Below the pieces are notes generated by a model, which saw nothing but the letters and a program-made list of their open reading frames with translations, was not told where the DNA came from and did not search any database. Shown piece by piece: positions 6,455 through 13,822 of a DNA stretch of 13,822 nt. The stretch's first letter is position 1; every line of letters begins with the position of its first letter. Source of the stretch: Dialister sp. CAG:486 (GTDB lineage Bacteria; Bacillota; Negativicutes; Veillonellales; Dialisteraceae). Both the position numbers and the translations under genes were made by a program. The DNA lies in NCBI GenBank assembly GCA_000434475.1, contig FR879598.1, forward strand, positions 1 through 13,822, read 5' to 3'.

Positions 6455-7691
6455 TGTCTGCTCCTAACCCCTGCAGCTTTTCTACAAGATGGTCATAACC
6501 ACGATCAATATGATGAAGCTCGCCCACTTCCGTCTCTCCGTGCGCAGCGAGCCCGGCCAGTGTCAGTGCTGCCCCTGCACGAAGGTCCGTCGCTCTGACG
6601 AAGGCACCTGTCAGGAAGGGAACGCCCTGAACGATCGCACAGCGGCCTTCGACCTGAATGGAAGCCCCCATCCGCTGCAGCTCGCCGGCATGCATGAAAC
6701 GATTTTCAAATACCGTCTCTGTGATACGGCTGACGCCGCTGCCCACGGTCATGAGTGCCATGAACTGCGCCTGCAGATCCGTAGGGAAGCCCGGATAGGG
6801 CAACGTCTTGATATCCGTAGAGCGGATATGCCCATCACTGATGACACGGACACTGTCGACATCCTTGATCACCTTGACGCCTGCTTCTCCCAGCTTGGCG
6901 AGGAGCGGCTTCAGATGTTCATTCAATACATTTTCGATCACGACATCACCACCGGCCATAGCCGCTGCGATCATGAAGGTCCCCGCTTCGATACGGTCCG
7001 GAATGACTGTATGAGCGACGCCTTCCAGCTTCTTGACACCTTCGACACGGATGATATTCGTCCCTGCGCCTTTGATGTTTGCCCCCATGGAATTCAGGAA
7101 CGTCACGAGATCCACGATCTCCGGCTCTTCCGCCGCATTTTCGATGATGGTACGGCCTTCTGCCGTAGCAGCTGCCATGAGGATATTCTCTGTCGCGCCG
7201 ACACTCGGGAAATCTAGATAAATGGTCGTGCCCTTCAGCCCCTTCGGTGCATATCCTTCGACATAGCCGTTGCCTACATTGATCTCTGCCCCCATGGCTT
7301 CAAAGGCTTTCAGGTGCAGATCGATCGGACGACTGCCGATCATGCAGCCCCCGGGAAGCGCGATCTTCGCATGCCCCATCTTGGCCAGAAGCGGTCCCAT
7401 GATCAGGAAAGAGGCTCTCATGCGGCTCATAAGCTCATAAGAAGCTTCGGTCTTATTCACCCCGGATGCATCAAAAGTCAGGACATTGTCCTCTCTTTGG
7501 ACTTTGACGCCCAAAGACTCCAGTACGCTGCAAATGGTCACCACATCATCGAGATTCGGTGTATCGACAATGGATGCCGGTGTCTCAGGCAAAAGTGTCG
7601 CTACAATGATAGGAAGAACGGCATTCTTTGCGCTGGAAACACGGACGTGTCCACGCAGGGGATGTCCACCATGAATTACTAATTTTTCCAA
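6432..7691 (-). CDS. murA: UDP-N-acetylglucosamine 1-carboxyvinyltransferase MurA
   Basis: 419 residues, the normal length. MurA transfers enolpyruvate from phosphoenolpyruvate to UDP-GlcNAc, the first committed step of peptidoglycan synthesis, in the cytoplasm. Key residues are in place: Lys22-Asn23 in SAKNAVLP, and the catalytic and fosfomycin-target cysteine Cys116 in GGCMIGSRPIDLH. The C-terminal half carries DLQAQFMALM and ENRFMH motifs of the family. The start is TTG at 7691, the first possible start after an in-frame TGA, with CAGGAG 9 bases upstream. The 3' end overlaps the MreB-like gene, coupling precursor supply with a shape protein. Identity is secure. Confidence 0.97.
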   Translation of the reverse strand: MEKLVIHGGHPLRGHVRVSSAKNAVLPIIVATLLPETPASIVDTPNLDDVVTICSVLESLGVKVQREDNVLTFDASGVNKTEASYELMSRMRASFLIMGPLLAKMGHAKIALPGGCMIGSRPIDLHLKAFEAMGAEINVGNGYVEGYAPKGLKGTTIYLDFPSVGATENILMAAATAEGRTIIENAAEEPEIVDLVTFLNSMGANIKGAGTNIIRVEGVKKLEGVAHTVIPDRIEAGTFMIAAAMAGGDVVIENVLNEHLKPLLAKLGEAGVKVIKDVDSVRVISDGHIRSTDIKTLPYPGFPTDLQAQFMALMTVGSGVSRITETVFENRFMHAGELQRMGASIQVEGRCAIVQGVPFLTGAFVRATDLRAGAALTLAGLAAHGETEVGELHHIDRGYDHLVEKLQGLGADIVRVDRD

Positions 7692-7776
7692 AAGGAATCA
7701 CTCCTGTACTGATGAAATACTGAAAGCAAAGATCTATCTGATACCGCAGCCAAAAGGTGCGGCGCTGTCCTACAAA

Positions 7777-7820
7777 CGTCAATTATATGTATGATACCAT
7801 AAAAAAACAAGGGATTTCAA
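7777..7820 (-). promoter_or_regulatory. Candidate promoter for murA-mreB
   Basis: On the minus strand a perfect TATAAT lies at 7787-7782, with a weak TTGTTT 17 bases upstream (7810-7805). An overlapping alternative is TTGAAA (7820-7815) with TATCAT (7796-7791), 18 bases apart. Either would give a 5' leader of roughly 90 bases before the murA TTG. That leader contains a small CCGCA/TGCGG hairpin (7744-7762) without a T-run. Confidence 0.5.
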
Positions 7821-7920
7821 TGTGAAAATTGGATTAAGCCTCTGGGGGAAAGTCTGCCCATGGATTCGGGAGGAAAGGGGCCGAAGCCATGGGAAGAGCC
7901 TGCCGACTGCCCATTCCCTT

Positions 7921-8583
7921 TTACTGTTCCAGCGACTCGGTGACGCGCTTGACACTTTCCGAGTCTCCCAGAATGATGAGCATATCCTGTTCCTTCATGT
8001 TCATATCCGGTCTCGGATTGACGAACATATCTCCTCCGCGCTTGATCGCAACGACGGTGATGTTATATTTTCTTCTGACGTCGGTATCGATCAGGCTCTT
8101 GTTCACCCACTCCTGCGGCACACGAATGGAAAGGATGGTGATGTTGTTTTCCATCTCGATATAGTCAACGATGCCTGGGGAGATCAGATTGTGCGCGACG
8201 CGGACACCCATTTCCTTCTCTGAGTAAATGATCTTGTCTGCGCCGATCTTCTGCAGCATTTTTCCATGAATGGGATCCAGGGCTTTGACGACGATCTTCT
8301 TGACGCCCATTTCCTTTAAAAGCAGTGTCGTCATCAGGCTTGCTGACAGATCGCCGACAGAAACGACAGCGATGTCTGCATTGCCGGCACCGATGGCTAC
8401 CAGGTTCTTCTCATCGGAACAGTCCGCACAGACCACGTAGCCCAATGTATCTGAAAGATCCTGCACTACCTCTTCATCGATATCCATGGCCATGACGTCA
8501 TAGCCCATCTTTTCCAATGTGACGGCGACACTGATGCCGAAGCGGCCCAGACCTGCCACGAAAAACTGTAATTTCTTTGCCAT
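7921..8583 (-). CDS. ktrA: KtrA/TrkA-type potassium uptake regulator (RCK protein)
   Basis: 220 residues, close to the 220-225 of KtrA. This cytoplasmic ring-forming subunit gates the KtrB channel in response to bound nucleotide. An RCK_N Rossmann domain (about 1-125) shows GLGRFG (11-16) and the acidic residue Asp34 ending the second strand. An RCK_C domain spans about 140-220. The RCK_C domain of KtrA homologues can bind cyclic di-AMP; I cannot see that directly here. The ATG at 8583 is preferred because GAGG lies 8 bases upstream. A TTG at 8616 would add 11 residues without a clear binding site. It follows ktrB with 98 bases between them, and the gap contains a UUCG-capped hairpin. Confidence 0.93.
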   Translation of the reverse strand: MAKKLQFFVAGLGRFGISVAVTLEKMGYDVMAMDIDEEVVQDLSDTLGYVVCADCSDEKNLVAIGAGNADIAVVSVGDLSASLMTTLLLKEMGVKKIVVKALDPIHGKMLQKIGADKIIYSEKEMGVRVAHNLISPGIVDYIEMENNITILSIRVPQEWVNKSLIDTDVRRKYNITVVAIKRGGDMFVNPRPDMNMKEQDMLIILGDSESVKRVTESLEQ

Positions 8584-8647
8584 AGAGAGTACCTCGTGAT
8601 GGATGATTCTATGCAATAATAAATGGTTCGATCGGATCTTCCGGAAA

Positions 8648-8663
8648 GCTGCCCGAAGGCAGC
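8648..8663 (-). other. UUCG-capped hairpin between ktrB and ktrA
   Basis: On the minus strand GCTGCC pairs with GGCAGC around a TTCG loop, giving a very stable cUUCGg hairpin 18 bases past the ktrB stop. Only TTTCC follows, so it is a poor terminator. It may lower ktrA expression or mark an RNA processing or stability point. An AAA/TTT extension with one bulged base lengthens the stem. Confidence 0.55.
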
Positions 8664-8681
8664 GTTTCAGCCCCTCTCCTT

Positions 8682-10031
8682 TTATCCGATGACTATATTT
8701 TCCTTCGGATACTTGATCTGACTCTTCGGACGGCCGGCAAAGGTGACGGCGAGCGTCATGACGCCGATACGCCCGATGAACATAGCGATCATGATGACGA
8801 TTTTACAGGGGATATTCCACTCCGTCGTGAGTCCCATCGAGAAGCCGACGGTGCTGAAGGCGGAGACAGCTTCGAAGAGGGCATCCTCAAAATCAAAGTG
8901 GGACGCAGGCTCTAAGAGGAAGACCATCATCGCAGTGAGGAAGGTCAGTACCGTCGCCAGTGTAAAAACGTTCGATGCTTTCACCAGACATTCCGGATCG
9001 ACCCGTTTATGGAAGATGACCACATCTTTTCTCCCACGGATCCATGACCAGAGCGAGAGCAGAAGAAGTCCGATGGTGGTCGTGCGGATACCGCCGGCGG
9101 TCGAGACAGGCGCTGCTCCGATGAACATGAAGAGCATGATGATAAGCCCGGTCGCATTGTTCATGGCGTGGATATCAAAGAGAGTGAAGCCTGCCATGCG
9201 GGAAGAGATCGACATGAAAAAGGCACTCTGCCACTTTTCGGCCGTGCTGAGATGTCCCAGCGTCGCCGGATTATTGCCCTCCAGAAGAAAATAGACGATC
9301 ACGCCCAGCGGGATCAGTATCATTTCCATGACCAGAATGAATTTGCTGTTCAGAGTCAGTGCGCTCCAGCTATGGTGCCTCAAAAGATCATCCAGCGCGA
9401 TGAAGCCTACGCCTCCCAGAAACATCGAGATACAGACAACGGTACTGACCAGCGGATTGGCTGCCATTCCGGCGAATCCGACATCATTTCCCATGATATC
9501 CATACCGCAATTCGTGAAGGCAGAGACCGCATGCCAGTAGCCCTGATAAATGCCAATCCATCCATTCTGTGTGAAGAAATAGGCCGCAAGGATGGTACCG
9601 GCACAAAACTCTATAGAGAGCGTCATCAGGATGATCTTTCGCACCAGCATCACCATACCAGACGGTGTCTGCAGATTGAAGGAATCCCGGATAAGGAGCC
9701 TCTCCTGCAGGCGGATCTTCCGCCCTCGGGAGATGCCGACCATGGCCATCATCGTCATGATCCCCAGACCGCCCACCTGCATCAGAAAGAGTACGACCAG
9801 CTGCCCGAAGATGGTAAAGTCAGTCTTCAGATCAAACATACTCATCCCCGTCACGCTGACGATACTGACAGACATGAAGAGCGCATCCAAGAAGGAGACT
9901 TCCTTCGTTCCTGTCTGCGAGATGGGCAGCATGAGGAGGAGCGCCCCAAACAGCATGAAGGCTGCAAAACCACCACAGATGAGGACGCCTCGATGAAGCT
10001 GGCTCAGCGCGTTAAATAATTTTCTCATCAT
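8682..10031 (-). CDS. ktrB: KtrB/TrkH-family potassium transporter membrane subunit
   Basis: 449 residues, the KtrB length. This inner-membrane channel-like subunit lets potassium in and is gated by KtrA. Four pore repeats are visible, each with its filter glycine: SVTGMS (Gly62), TNCGMD (Gly176), SRMAGFT (Gly281) and STVGFSMG (Gly396). Hydrophobic segments flank them throughout. The GRIGVMTLAVTFAGR stretch near the end is typical of the family. The start is ATG at 10031 (or the adjacent ATG at 10028), with GAGAGG 6 bases upstream. A TTG at 10067 would add 12 residues with weaker support. The ATG overlaps the stop of a possible 29-codon leader reading frame. With ktrA it forms a two-gene potassium uptake unit. 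Confidence 0.93.
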   Translation of the reverse strand: MMRKLFNALSQLHRGVLICGGFAAFMLFGALLLMLPISQTGTKEVSFLDALFMSVSIVSVTGMSMFDLKTDFTIFGQLVVLFLMQVGGLGIMTMMAMVGISRGRKIRLQERLLIRDSFNLQTPSGMVMLVRKIILMTLSIEFCAGTILAAYFFTQNGWIGIYQGYWHAVSAFTNCGMDIMGNDVGFAGMAANPLVSTVVCISMFLGGVGFIALDDLLRHHSWSALTLNSKFILVMEMILIPLGVIVYFLLEGNNPATLGHLSTAEKWQSAFFMSISSRMAGFTLFDIHAMNNATGLIIMLFMFIGAAPVSTAGGIRTTTIGLLLLSLWSWIRGRKDVVIFHKRVDPECLVKASNVFTLATVLTFLTAMMVFLLEPASHFDFEDALFEAVSAFSTVGFSMGLTTEWNIPCKIVIMIAMFIGRIGVMTLAVTFAGRPKSQIKYPKENIVIG

Positions 10032-10117
10032 GAAGTGCCTCTCCCATTGTAAAAGCGAATCACGCAAGGATCCGCAGCTATCTGTCGCCAGTAACGATCC
10101 ACCGGCCGCTCATACAT
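10028..10117 (-). CDS. Possible 29-residue leader peptide of ktrB
   Basis: A short frame begins with ATG at 10117, 5 bases after a strong AAGGAG (10128-10123). It runs 29 codons (MYERPVDRYW to NGRGTS) and stops with a TGA that overlaps the ktrB ATG (ATGA). This is the arrangement of translationally coupled genes. The peptide has no recognisable domain or membrane segment and is rich in Arg and Tyr. Against it: a TATAAT at 10134-10129 overlaps the binding site, and if that were the promoter the AAGGAG would not be in the transcript. Length alone is not convincing. Confidence 0.35.
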   Translation of the reverse strand: MYERPVDRYWRQIAADPCVIRFYNGRGTS

Positions 10118-10171
10118 ACATTCTCCTTATTATACTATGCCCGCAAAAGAATTGACAGGGAACGCACACAA

Positions 10172-10207
10172 GTAAAAAGAGAAGTCCCATCGGCCTTCTC
10201 TTTTACC
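10172..10207 (-). terminator. Intrinsic terminator after the CBS-domain gene
   Basis: On the minus strand AAAAGAGAAG (10204-10195) pairs perfectly with CTTCTCTTTT (10184-10175) around a 10-base loop, and outer GTA/TAC bases pair around one bulge. The 3' arm itself supplies the U-rich end (CTTTTTACTT). It begins about 20 bases past the CBS gene stop and separates that gene from ktrB. Confidence 0.75.
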
Positions 10208-10226
10208 CGCAAGGAACAGCAGCACG

Positions 10227-10754
10227 CTATTTCCTGTTTCTCATATGCTCTTCGACCTGCGTTGCTGCGATAGCCCCCAAGATATCATGACGCGTGATGA
10301 TCCCGACAAGGCGTGCCGGCGGCTCATCACCCTCACGCTCCACGCTAAGCTTCCCCTTTTGTACGACAGGCACCGTCTTCAGATGGTGATCCACCATGAG
10401 TGTCGTGATGGCTTCCATGTCCGTCTCCGGCGTGACACAGCGCACATCCGTCGTCATGATATCCTTTGCAGTCGTTGCGAGCAGCTTCCTGAAGGATTTC
10501 TCATACCGGCCAAAACCGCAGTAGTACACTGTGCCGCCCAGCACATCGACATGCGGCGGGATCTTCGGCTGCACCTTCTTGTACAAAAGATCACCCTCGG
10601 AAACAATACCAAGAAGCTCATTATCATCTCCCACGACCGGGATCGCAGACACGGGATGCGTCACGAAAAGTCCCACCAGCTCCTGTACCGTCGTATCCGG
10701 TGATACCGTGAACACATACTTCGTCATAAAGTCTTTCGCTTTCAGAGATTTCAT
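10227..10754 (-). CDS. Two-CBS-domain protein
   Basis: 175 residues, soluble. A CBS pair forms a regulatory module that usually binds adenine nucleotides. The first CBS repeat covers about 5-62 (DFMTKYVFTVSPDTTVQEL to GIVSEGDLLYKK). The second covers about 96-165 (DIMTTDVRCVTPETDMEAI to VGIITRHDILGAI). A 35-residue linker with VYYCGFGRYEKSFRKL joins them. No enzyme domain is attached, so it is probably a stand-alone sensor. The ATG at 10754 has a perfect AAGGAGGT 6 bases upstream. It has its own promoter candidate and terminator, so it is likely monocistronic. Its place just before ktrB invites a link to potassium or nucleotide signalling, but nothing in the sequence proves that. Confidence 0.88.
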   Translation of the reverse strand: MKSLKAKDFMTKYVFTVSPDTTVQELVGLFVTHPVSAIPVVGDDNELLGIVSEGDLLYKKVQPKIPPHVDVLGGTVYYCGFGRYEKSFRKLLATTAKDIMTTDVRCVTPETDMEAITTLMVDHHLKTVPVVQKGKLSVEREGDEPPARLVGIITRHDILGAIAATQVEEHMRNRK

Positions 10755-10830
10755 GATAAGACCTCCTTGCAGGACATACGAAAAATCGGCTCATACTGAG
10801 ACAAATGAGGAAAACACTTTCTCTATTTAT

Positions 10831-10859
10831 ATTTTAATTCTTTCGAGCCGGAACTGCAA
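10831..10859 (-). promoter_or_regulatory. Candidate promoter of the CBS-domain gene
   Basis: On the minus strand TTGCAG (10859-10854) is followed after 17 bases by TAAAAT (10836-10831), close to the sigma-70/SigA consensus. It lies 77 bases before the ATG, in the only AT-rich part of the gap after rlmH. Confidence 0.55.
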
Positions 10860-10918
10860 TAGGAGGGCGGGCGAAGAAGACATCGGTTCTTGAGAAATGA
10901 TTTTCCCGGGAAACCTCT

Positions 10919-11398
10919 TTATAGATGGTACGGTTCATGCCGTATGATCTTCATCGCGCGATAGAGCTGCTCGGAGAGGATCAGGCGTGCCATCTGGTGC
11001 GTAAAGGTCATGGCACTGATAGAGATCTTGAGATCCGCCCGATGCTGAATGTTCTTCCCATTCCCATAGGGACCGCCGATCATGAAGTAGAAATGGCTCG
11101 TCCCGGTGACCATACGCCGTGAGATCCAGTCTGCCAATCCTTCCGAGGACATGGGATCCCCTCTAAGATCAAGCAGCACAAGGCAGTCATCGCCGGAGAG
11201 ATACTTCAGCATCTTCTCTCCTTCTTTCTCCATCACCCTTTCCTTCATGGCAGGAGATGGATTCTCCGGCATTTTTTCTTCATCCTGTGCGATGATCTCC
11301 AGAGGTGCGATCGGCTTCAGGCGCTTCACGTACTCCTCGATGCCCTGCCGCATCCATTTTTCTTTGATTTTGCCGATGGCAAGCAGTGTAAATTTCAT
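10919..11398 (-). CDS. rlmH: 23S rRNA (pseudouridine-1915-N3)-methyltransferase RlmH
   Basis: 159 residues, the normal length. This small SPOUT methyltransferase methylates pseudouridine 1915 of 23S rRNA on assembled ribosomes, using S-adenosylmethionine. The N-terminus MKFTLLAIGKIKEKW is typical. The cofactor-binding knot shows MIGGPYGNG (106-114) and ISISAMTFTHQMARLILSEQ (125-144). The C-terminus YRAMKIIRHEPYHL matches the family ending in HPYH-like residues. The ATG at 11398 has AAAAGGAAG just upstream. It follows htrA after 111 bases with no convincing terminator, so the two are probably cotranscribed. The htrA-type protease plus rlmH pair also occurs in Bacillus-like Firmicutes. Confidence 0.95.
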   Translation of the reverse strand: MKFTLLAIGKIKEKWMRQGIEEYVKRLKPIAPLEIIAQDEEKMPENPSPAMKERVMEKEGEKMLKYLSGDDCLVLLDLRGDPMSSEGLADWISRRMVTGTSHFYFMIGGPYGNGKNIQHRADLKISISAMTFTHQMARLILSEQLYRAMKIIRHEPYHL

Positions 11399-11509
11399 AG
11401 CTCTTCCTTTTCTGCAAACCGATGCTGCAAGCAGAATGATGCCCCCAACCCCCAGGCCATGTCCATAGGACCTCTTTTTCGACAGGAAACCGCTGATCAG
11501 ATCGTTTCC

Positions 11510-12697
11510 TTACTTATTATTCTCCGGTGCAGCCGCAAGAAGGACATCCGCCTTGGCTTCTCTTCCCTGGTGTTCGTAGGTGATGGAAATCTTTTCCCCC
11601 GGCTTATGAGTATCGAGGATTTCCCGCATCTCCTTCATAGTATTGCACTCCTTCCCATCGATCGCAAGAATGTAGTCCCCCGGCTCAATGTCAGTCAGGC
11701 TGATCGGGCTTCTGGCCGCGATCTTCATGACGAGGACTCCCTTCTCGTGATCCCAGCTGTAACCGTAGCGGGCGGCAATGTCCTTGTCTGCTGCATACAC
11801 GCCAAGATAGGCGCGCGTCACTTTGCCATGGTCTATGAGCTGCGAGATGATACCCTTTGCCTGATTGATCGGGATGGCAAAGCCCATGCCTTCGACCCCC
11901 TCTTTCGCGATCTTCGCACTATTGATCCCGACGACCTTTCCATCAGCGGTGACGAGTGCCCCGCCGGAGTTGCCCGGATTGATGGCTGCATCGGTCTGGA
12001 TGAGCTTGAAACGCTGGTCGATATCATCGAGGCTTCTGTTCAATGCGCTGATGACGCCGACCGTTACGGTTCCCTGAAATTCAAGACCCAATGGATTCCC
12101 GATCGCGATCGCCGTTTCTCCGACCTGCAGGCCGTCAGAGTCTCCCAAAGAAGCTACGGGGAGATCGTCACTGCCTTCGATCTTGACGACAGCAAGATCG
12201 GTCGACGGATCCGTCCCCACCACTTTGCCGGAAACTGTCTTTCCGGAAGAAAGCGAGACATTGACCTCCTTGCTGCCGGAGACGACGTGGTTATTCGTCA
12301 CGATGTAGCCTTTCTTGTCAAAGACCACACCCGATCCTACGCTTTGTCCGACTTCGACGCGGCGGTTAAACATATCACGATCATATACCTTGGTCGTGAT
12401 GCCGACGACCGCTGGCCCGACCTCTTTCACCGCCTGCACGATCGCCGTATTGCGGATGGCCGGCAGCTCCTGCAGCTTCTTATCCGCCCCCTGCGGTACC
12501 TGGTACGAGGAAGAAGCGCCGTCCTTCTTCGGGATCACCGGAAGCTCGCCGAAGAAGCAGCCTCCCGCGCCGCCGATGACGAGCAGAGCAAGTGCTGCGG
12601 CGAAGAGCTTCATGCGTCCCTTGCGGGATCCGGTGATCTCTTTCTGCATGGCTTCCCCATGCTCTTTCAGCTGCTGATCCAAGTCTTCTCTATCCAT
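11510..12697 (-). CDS. htrA: HtrA/DegP-like membrane-anchored serine protease
   Basis: 395 residues. This is an extracytoplasmic quality-control protease of family S1C. A short charged cytoplasmic tail (1-29) is followed by a membrane helix (about 30-50), a linker, a trypsin-like domain (about 80-280) and one PDZ domain (about 284-390). The catalytic triad is complete: His127 in TNNHVV, Asp157 in PSTDLAV and Ser234 in PGNSGGAL. The single PDZ domain and uncleaved anchor resemble Bacillus HtrA-type proteins more than E. coli DegP, which is soluble with two PDZ domains. The ATG at 12697 has AGAGGT 7 bases upstream. The likely promoter lies about 140 bases upstream, just after the rny terminator. 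rlmH follows. Confidence 0.95.
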   Translation of the reverse strand: MDREDLDQQLKEHGEAMQKEITGSRKGRMKLFAAALALLVIGGAGGCFFGELPVIPKKDGASSSYQVPQGADKKLQELPAIRNTAIVQAVKEVGPAVVGITTKVYDRDMFNRRVEVGQSVGSGVVFDKKGYIVTNNHVVSGSKEVNVSLSSGKTVSGKVVGTDPSTDLAVVKIEGSDDLPVASLGDSDGLQVGETAIAIGNPLGLEFQGTVTVGVISALNRSLDDIDQRFKLIQTDAAINPGNSGGALVTADGKVVGINSAKIAKEGVEGMGFAIPINQAKGIISQLIDHGKVTRAYLGVYAADKDIAARYGYSWDHEKGVLVMKIAARSPISLTDIEPGDYILAIDGKECNTMKEMREILDTHKPGEKISITYEHQGREAKADVLLAAAPENNK

Positions 12698-12841
12698 GAT
12701 GAGTACCTCTATTCATTTCTGTGAAATCTATCACTCGATCTGTCCTTTTTGTCTATCAGGCCCGCTGGAACCAACGGAAACAAGATCACAATCCGCTCCC
12801 TGCTCCCCGTCCGCCAGAGTCCCCCTCCTAATGTGTTCCTC

Positions 12842-12852
12842 ATTATAACATA
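12842..12852 (-). promoter_or_regulatory. Extended -10 promoter candidate for htrA-rlmH
   Basis: On the minus strand TGTTATAAT (12850-12842) is a perfect extended -10 element. The -35 position falls in the T-run of the rny terminator and is poor, which extended -10 promoters tolerate. The start site would be near 12835, leaving a leader of about 137 bases before htrA. Confidence 0.55.
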
Positions 12853-12861
12853 CCTGCCCCC

Positions 12862-12896
12862 AAAAAGAAAAAGAAGCTGCCGAAGCAGCTTCTTTT
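12862..12896 (-). terminator. Intrinsic terminator of rny
   Basis: On the minus strand AAAAGAAGCTGC (12896-12885) pairs perfectly over 12 bases with GCAGCTTCTTTT (12880-12869) around a TTCG tetraloop, and is followed by TCTTTTT. It starts 8 bases after the rny stop. This is the clearest terminator in the window. Confidence 0.93.
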
Positions 12897-12904
12897 GGTA
12901 AGCA

Positions 12905-13822
12905 TTATTTCGCAATATCCGTCGCGCGGGTCTCGCGGATGACGACCACCTTGACTTGCCCCGGATACTGGAGTTCCTTTTCGATCCGCTGGGAAATATC
13001 ATGCGCCAGAATGACGGCCTGATCCTCATTGACCTTCTCCGGCTTCACGATGACACGCAGCTCACGTCCTGCCTGAATGGCATAGCAGCTGGCCACGCCT
13101 GGGAAGGATTTCGCAATATCTTCGAGCTTCGTGAGTCTCTTGATATAGTTTTCCAATGTCTCTCGGCGGGCACCCGGGCGGGCAGCGGAGATCGCATCAG
13201 CCGCAGCGACCAGTACAGACTCGACACAAGTCGGCTCTGTATCCCCATGATGGGAAGCAATGGCATTGATGACCTGCGTCGATTCATGGTATTTCTGAGC
13301 GAGCTCCACGCCGAGTTCTACATGCGTCCCCTCCTGTTCCCGATCGACAGCCTTGCCGATATCATGAAGCAGACCCGCTCTTCTGGCAAGCTCTACATCG
13401 GCTCCCACTTCAGCTGCCAGGATGCCGGAGAAATAGGAGGTATCAATGCAGTGCTGCAGGACATTCTGCCCATAGCTGGTACGATACTTCAGACGGCCAA
13501 GCGTCTTGATCAGTTCCGGATTCATACCGCGGATGCCGCATTCCATGACAGCCTGTTCACCGGCTTCACGGATCGCCTTATCCACTTCTTTCTTCGTCTT
13601 CGCCACGACCTCTTCGATGCGGGCCGGATGGATACGGCCATCCTTGACAAGACTTTCCAGCGCAAGACGCGCAACTTCACGGCGGATCGGATCAAAGCAC
13701 GACAGGATGACAGCTTCCGGAGTATCATCAATGATGAGATCGACGCCGGTCAGCGTTTCGATGGCACGGATATTTCTGCCTTCACGACCAATGATGCGTC
13801 CCTTCATCTCTTCGTTCGGAAG
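12905..13822 (-). CDS. rny: Ribonuclease Y, C-terminal part (5' end outside the window)
   Basis: 305 residues are visible of a family usually about 510-520 long. The frame stays open to the window edge, so the N-terminal membrane anchor and coiled coil lie outside. RNase Y is a membrane-bound endoribonuclease that starts mRNA decay in many Firmicutes. The visible part starts inside the KH domain ([16 protein letters not shown]) and continues through the HD domain, with the His-Asp pair in [11 protein letters not shown] and a further SHHGD metal-site motif. It ends with the family's C-terminal strands ([18 protein letters not shown]). The ATG at 13807 is an internal methionine, because LPNEE precedes it in frame as the family requires. 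A strong terminator follows at once. Confidence 0.96.
   Translation of the reverse strand, partial: LPNEEMKGRIIGREGRNIRAIETLTGVDLIIDDTPEAVILSCFDPIRREVARLALESLVKDGRIHPARIEEVVAKTKKEVDKAIREAGEQAVMECGIRGMNPELIKTLGRLKYRTSYGQNVLQHCIDTSYFSGILAAEVGADVELARRAGLLHDIGKAVDREQEGTHVELGVELAQKYHESTQVINAIASHHGDTEPTCVESVLVAAADAISAARPGARRETLENYIKRLTKLEDIAKSFPGVASCYAIQAGRELRVIVKPEKVNEDQAVILAHDISQRIEKELQYPGQVKVVVIRETRATDIAK

Noticed and set aside
7888..7913. ATGGG/CCCAT inverted repeat downstream of ktrA
   Set aside because: Stem of five pairs with a 16-base loop and no T-run; a ktrA terminator is not convincingly visible.
9168..10019. Open frame of 283 codons on the plus strand opposite ktrB
   Set aside because: The product is a His/Arg/Asp-rich low-complexity sequence typical of the antisense of a membrane protein gene.
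10152..10157. Perfect TTGACA on the plus strand, suggesting a plus-strand promoter
   Set aside because: The expected -10 position reads AAAAGA and no plus-strand gene follows.
10903..10914. Palindrome TTTCCCGGGAAA just past the rlmH stop
   Set aside because: As a hairpin it would have no room for a loop beyond CCGG and no T-run follows, so it is not called a terminator.
11459..12724. Long open frame of 421 codons on the plus strand opposite htrA
   Set aside because: It is antisense to a gene with a complete catalytic triad and PDZ domain. Its product has no recognisable domain, and the frame is kept open by the codon pattern of htrA.
12815..12832. AGGAGG-like site in the htrA leader suggesting a small gene
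   Set aside because: No ATG, GTG or TTG lies at a usable distance after it on the minus strand.

Overview
The window looks like chromosome from a diderm Firmicute, that is a member of the Negativicutes (Veillonella, Megasphaera, Dialister, Selenomonas relatives). I infer this from a mix of two kinds of content. There are typical Firmicute housekeeping genes (rny, htrA next to rlmH, KtrAB-type potassium uptake, murA next to an mreB/mbl-like gene, AAGGAGG-like ribosome binding sites). There is also outer-membrane lipid transport (mlaE-mlaF-mlaD), which a monoderm would not need. Genus and species cannot be fixed from the sequence alone. Every supported gene is on the minus strand, so transcription runs from high to low coordinates. 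The open frames on the plus strand are shadows. No tRNA, rRNA, insertion sequence, phage gene or CRISPR array is visible, and no gene-free stretch exceeds 300 bases.

Layout in direction of transcription. (1) 13822-12905: RNase Y, cut by the window edge, ending in a strong UUCG-capped terminator. (2) 12697-10919: the membrane-anchored protease HtrA, then the 23S rRNA methyltransferase RlmH, a pairing also seen in Bacillus-type Firmicutes. (3) 10754-10227: a two-CBS-domain protein with its own promoter candidate and terminator. (4) 10117-7921: a possible 29-residue leader peptide overlapping ktrB, then ktrB and ktrA (potassium channel subunit and its RCK regulator). (5) 7691-5357: murA overlapping an MreB/Mbl-like gene, both starting with TTG, closed by a terminator. 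(6) 5195-4902: a small exported barrel-sandwich (biotin/lipoyl-like) protein. (7) 4756-2828: a large secreted protein with an S55 (SpoIVB-type) peptidase-like domain. (8) 2714-26: mlaE, mlaF and mlaD packed as an operon.

The most interesting part is the envelope block at 26-5195. MlaD has an inner-membrane anchor, one MCE domain, a long helical stretch and a C-terminal segment that looks like an outer-membrane beta-barrel. This matches the single-protein transenvelope bridge described for Veillonella parvula, so it is probably a homologue of that system and not a new one. The MreB-like protein is a second point of interest. The glutamate pair of the MreB IEEP motif, which includes the catalytic residue in ordinary MreB, reads Asp-Gln, and several other nucleotide-pocket motifs are altered. 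The exported lipoyl-like domain with no modifiable lysine, the S55 protein and the ktrB leader peptide are the other leads.
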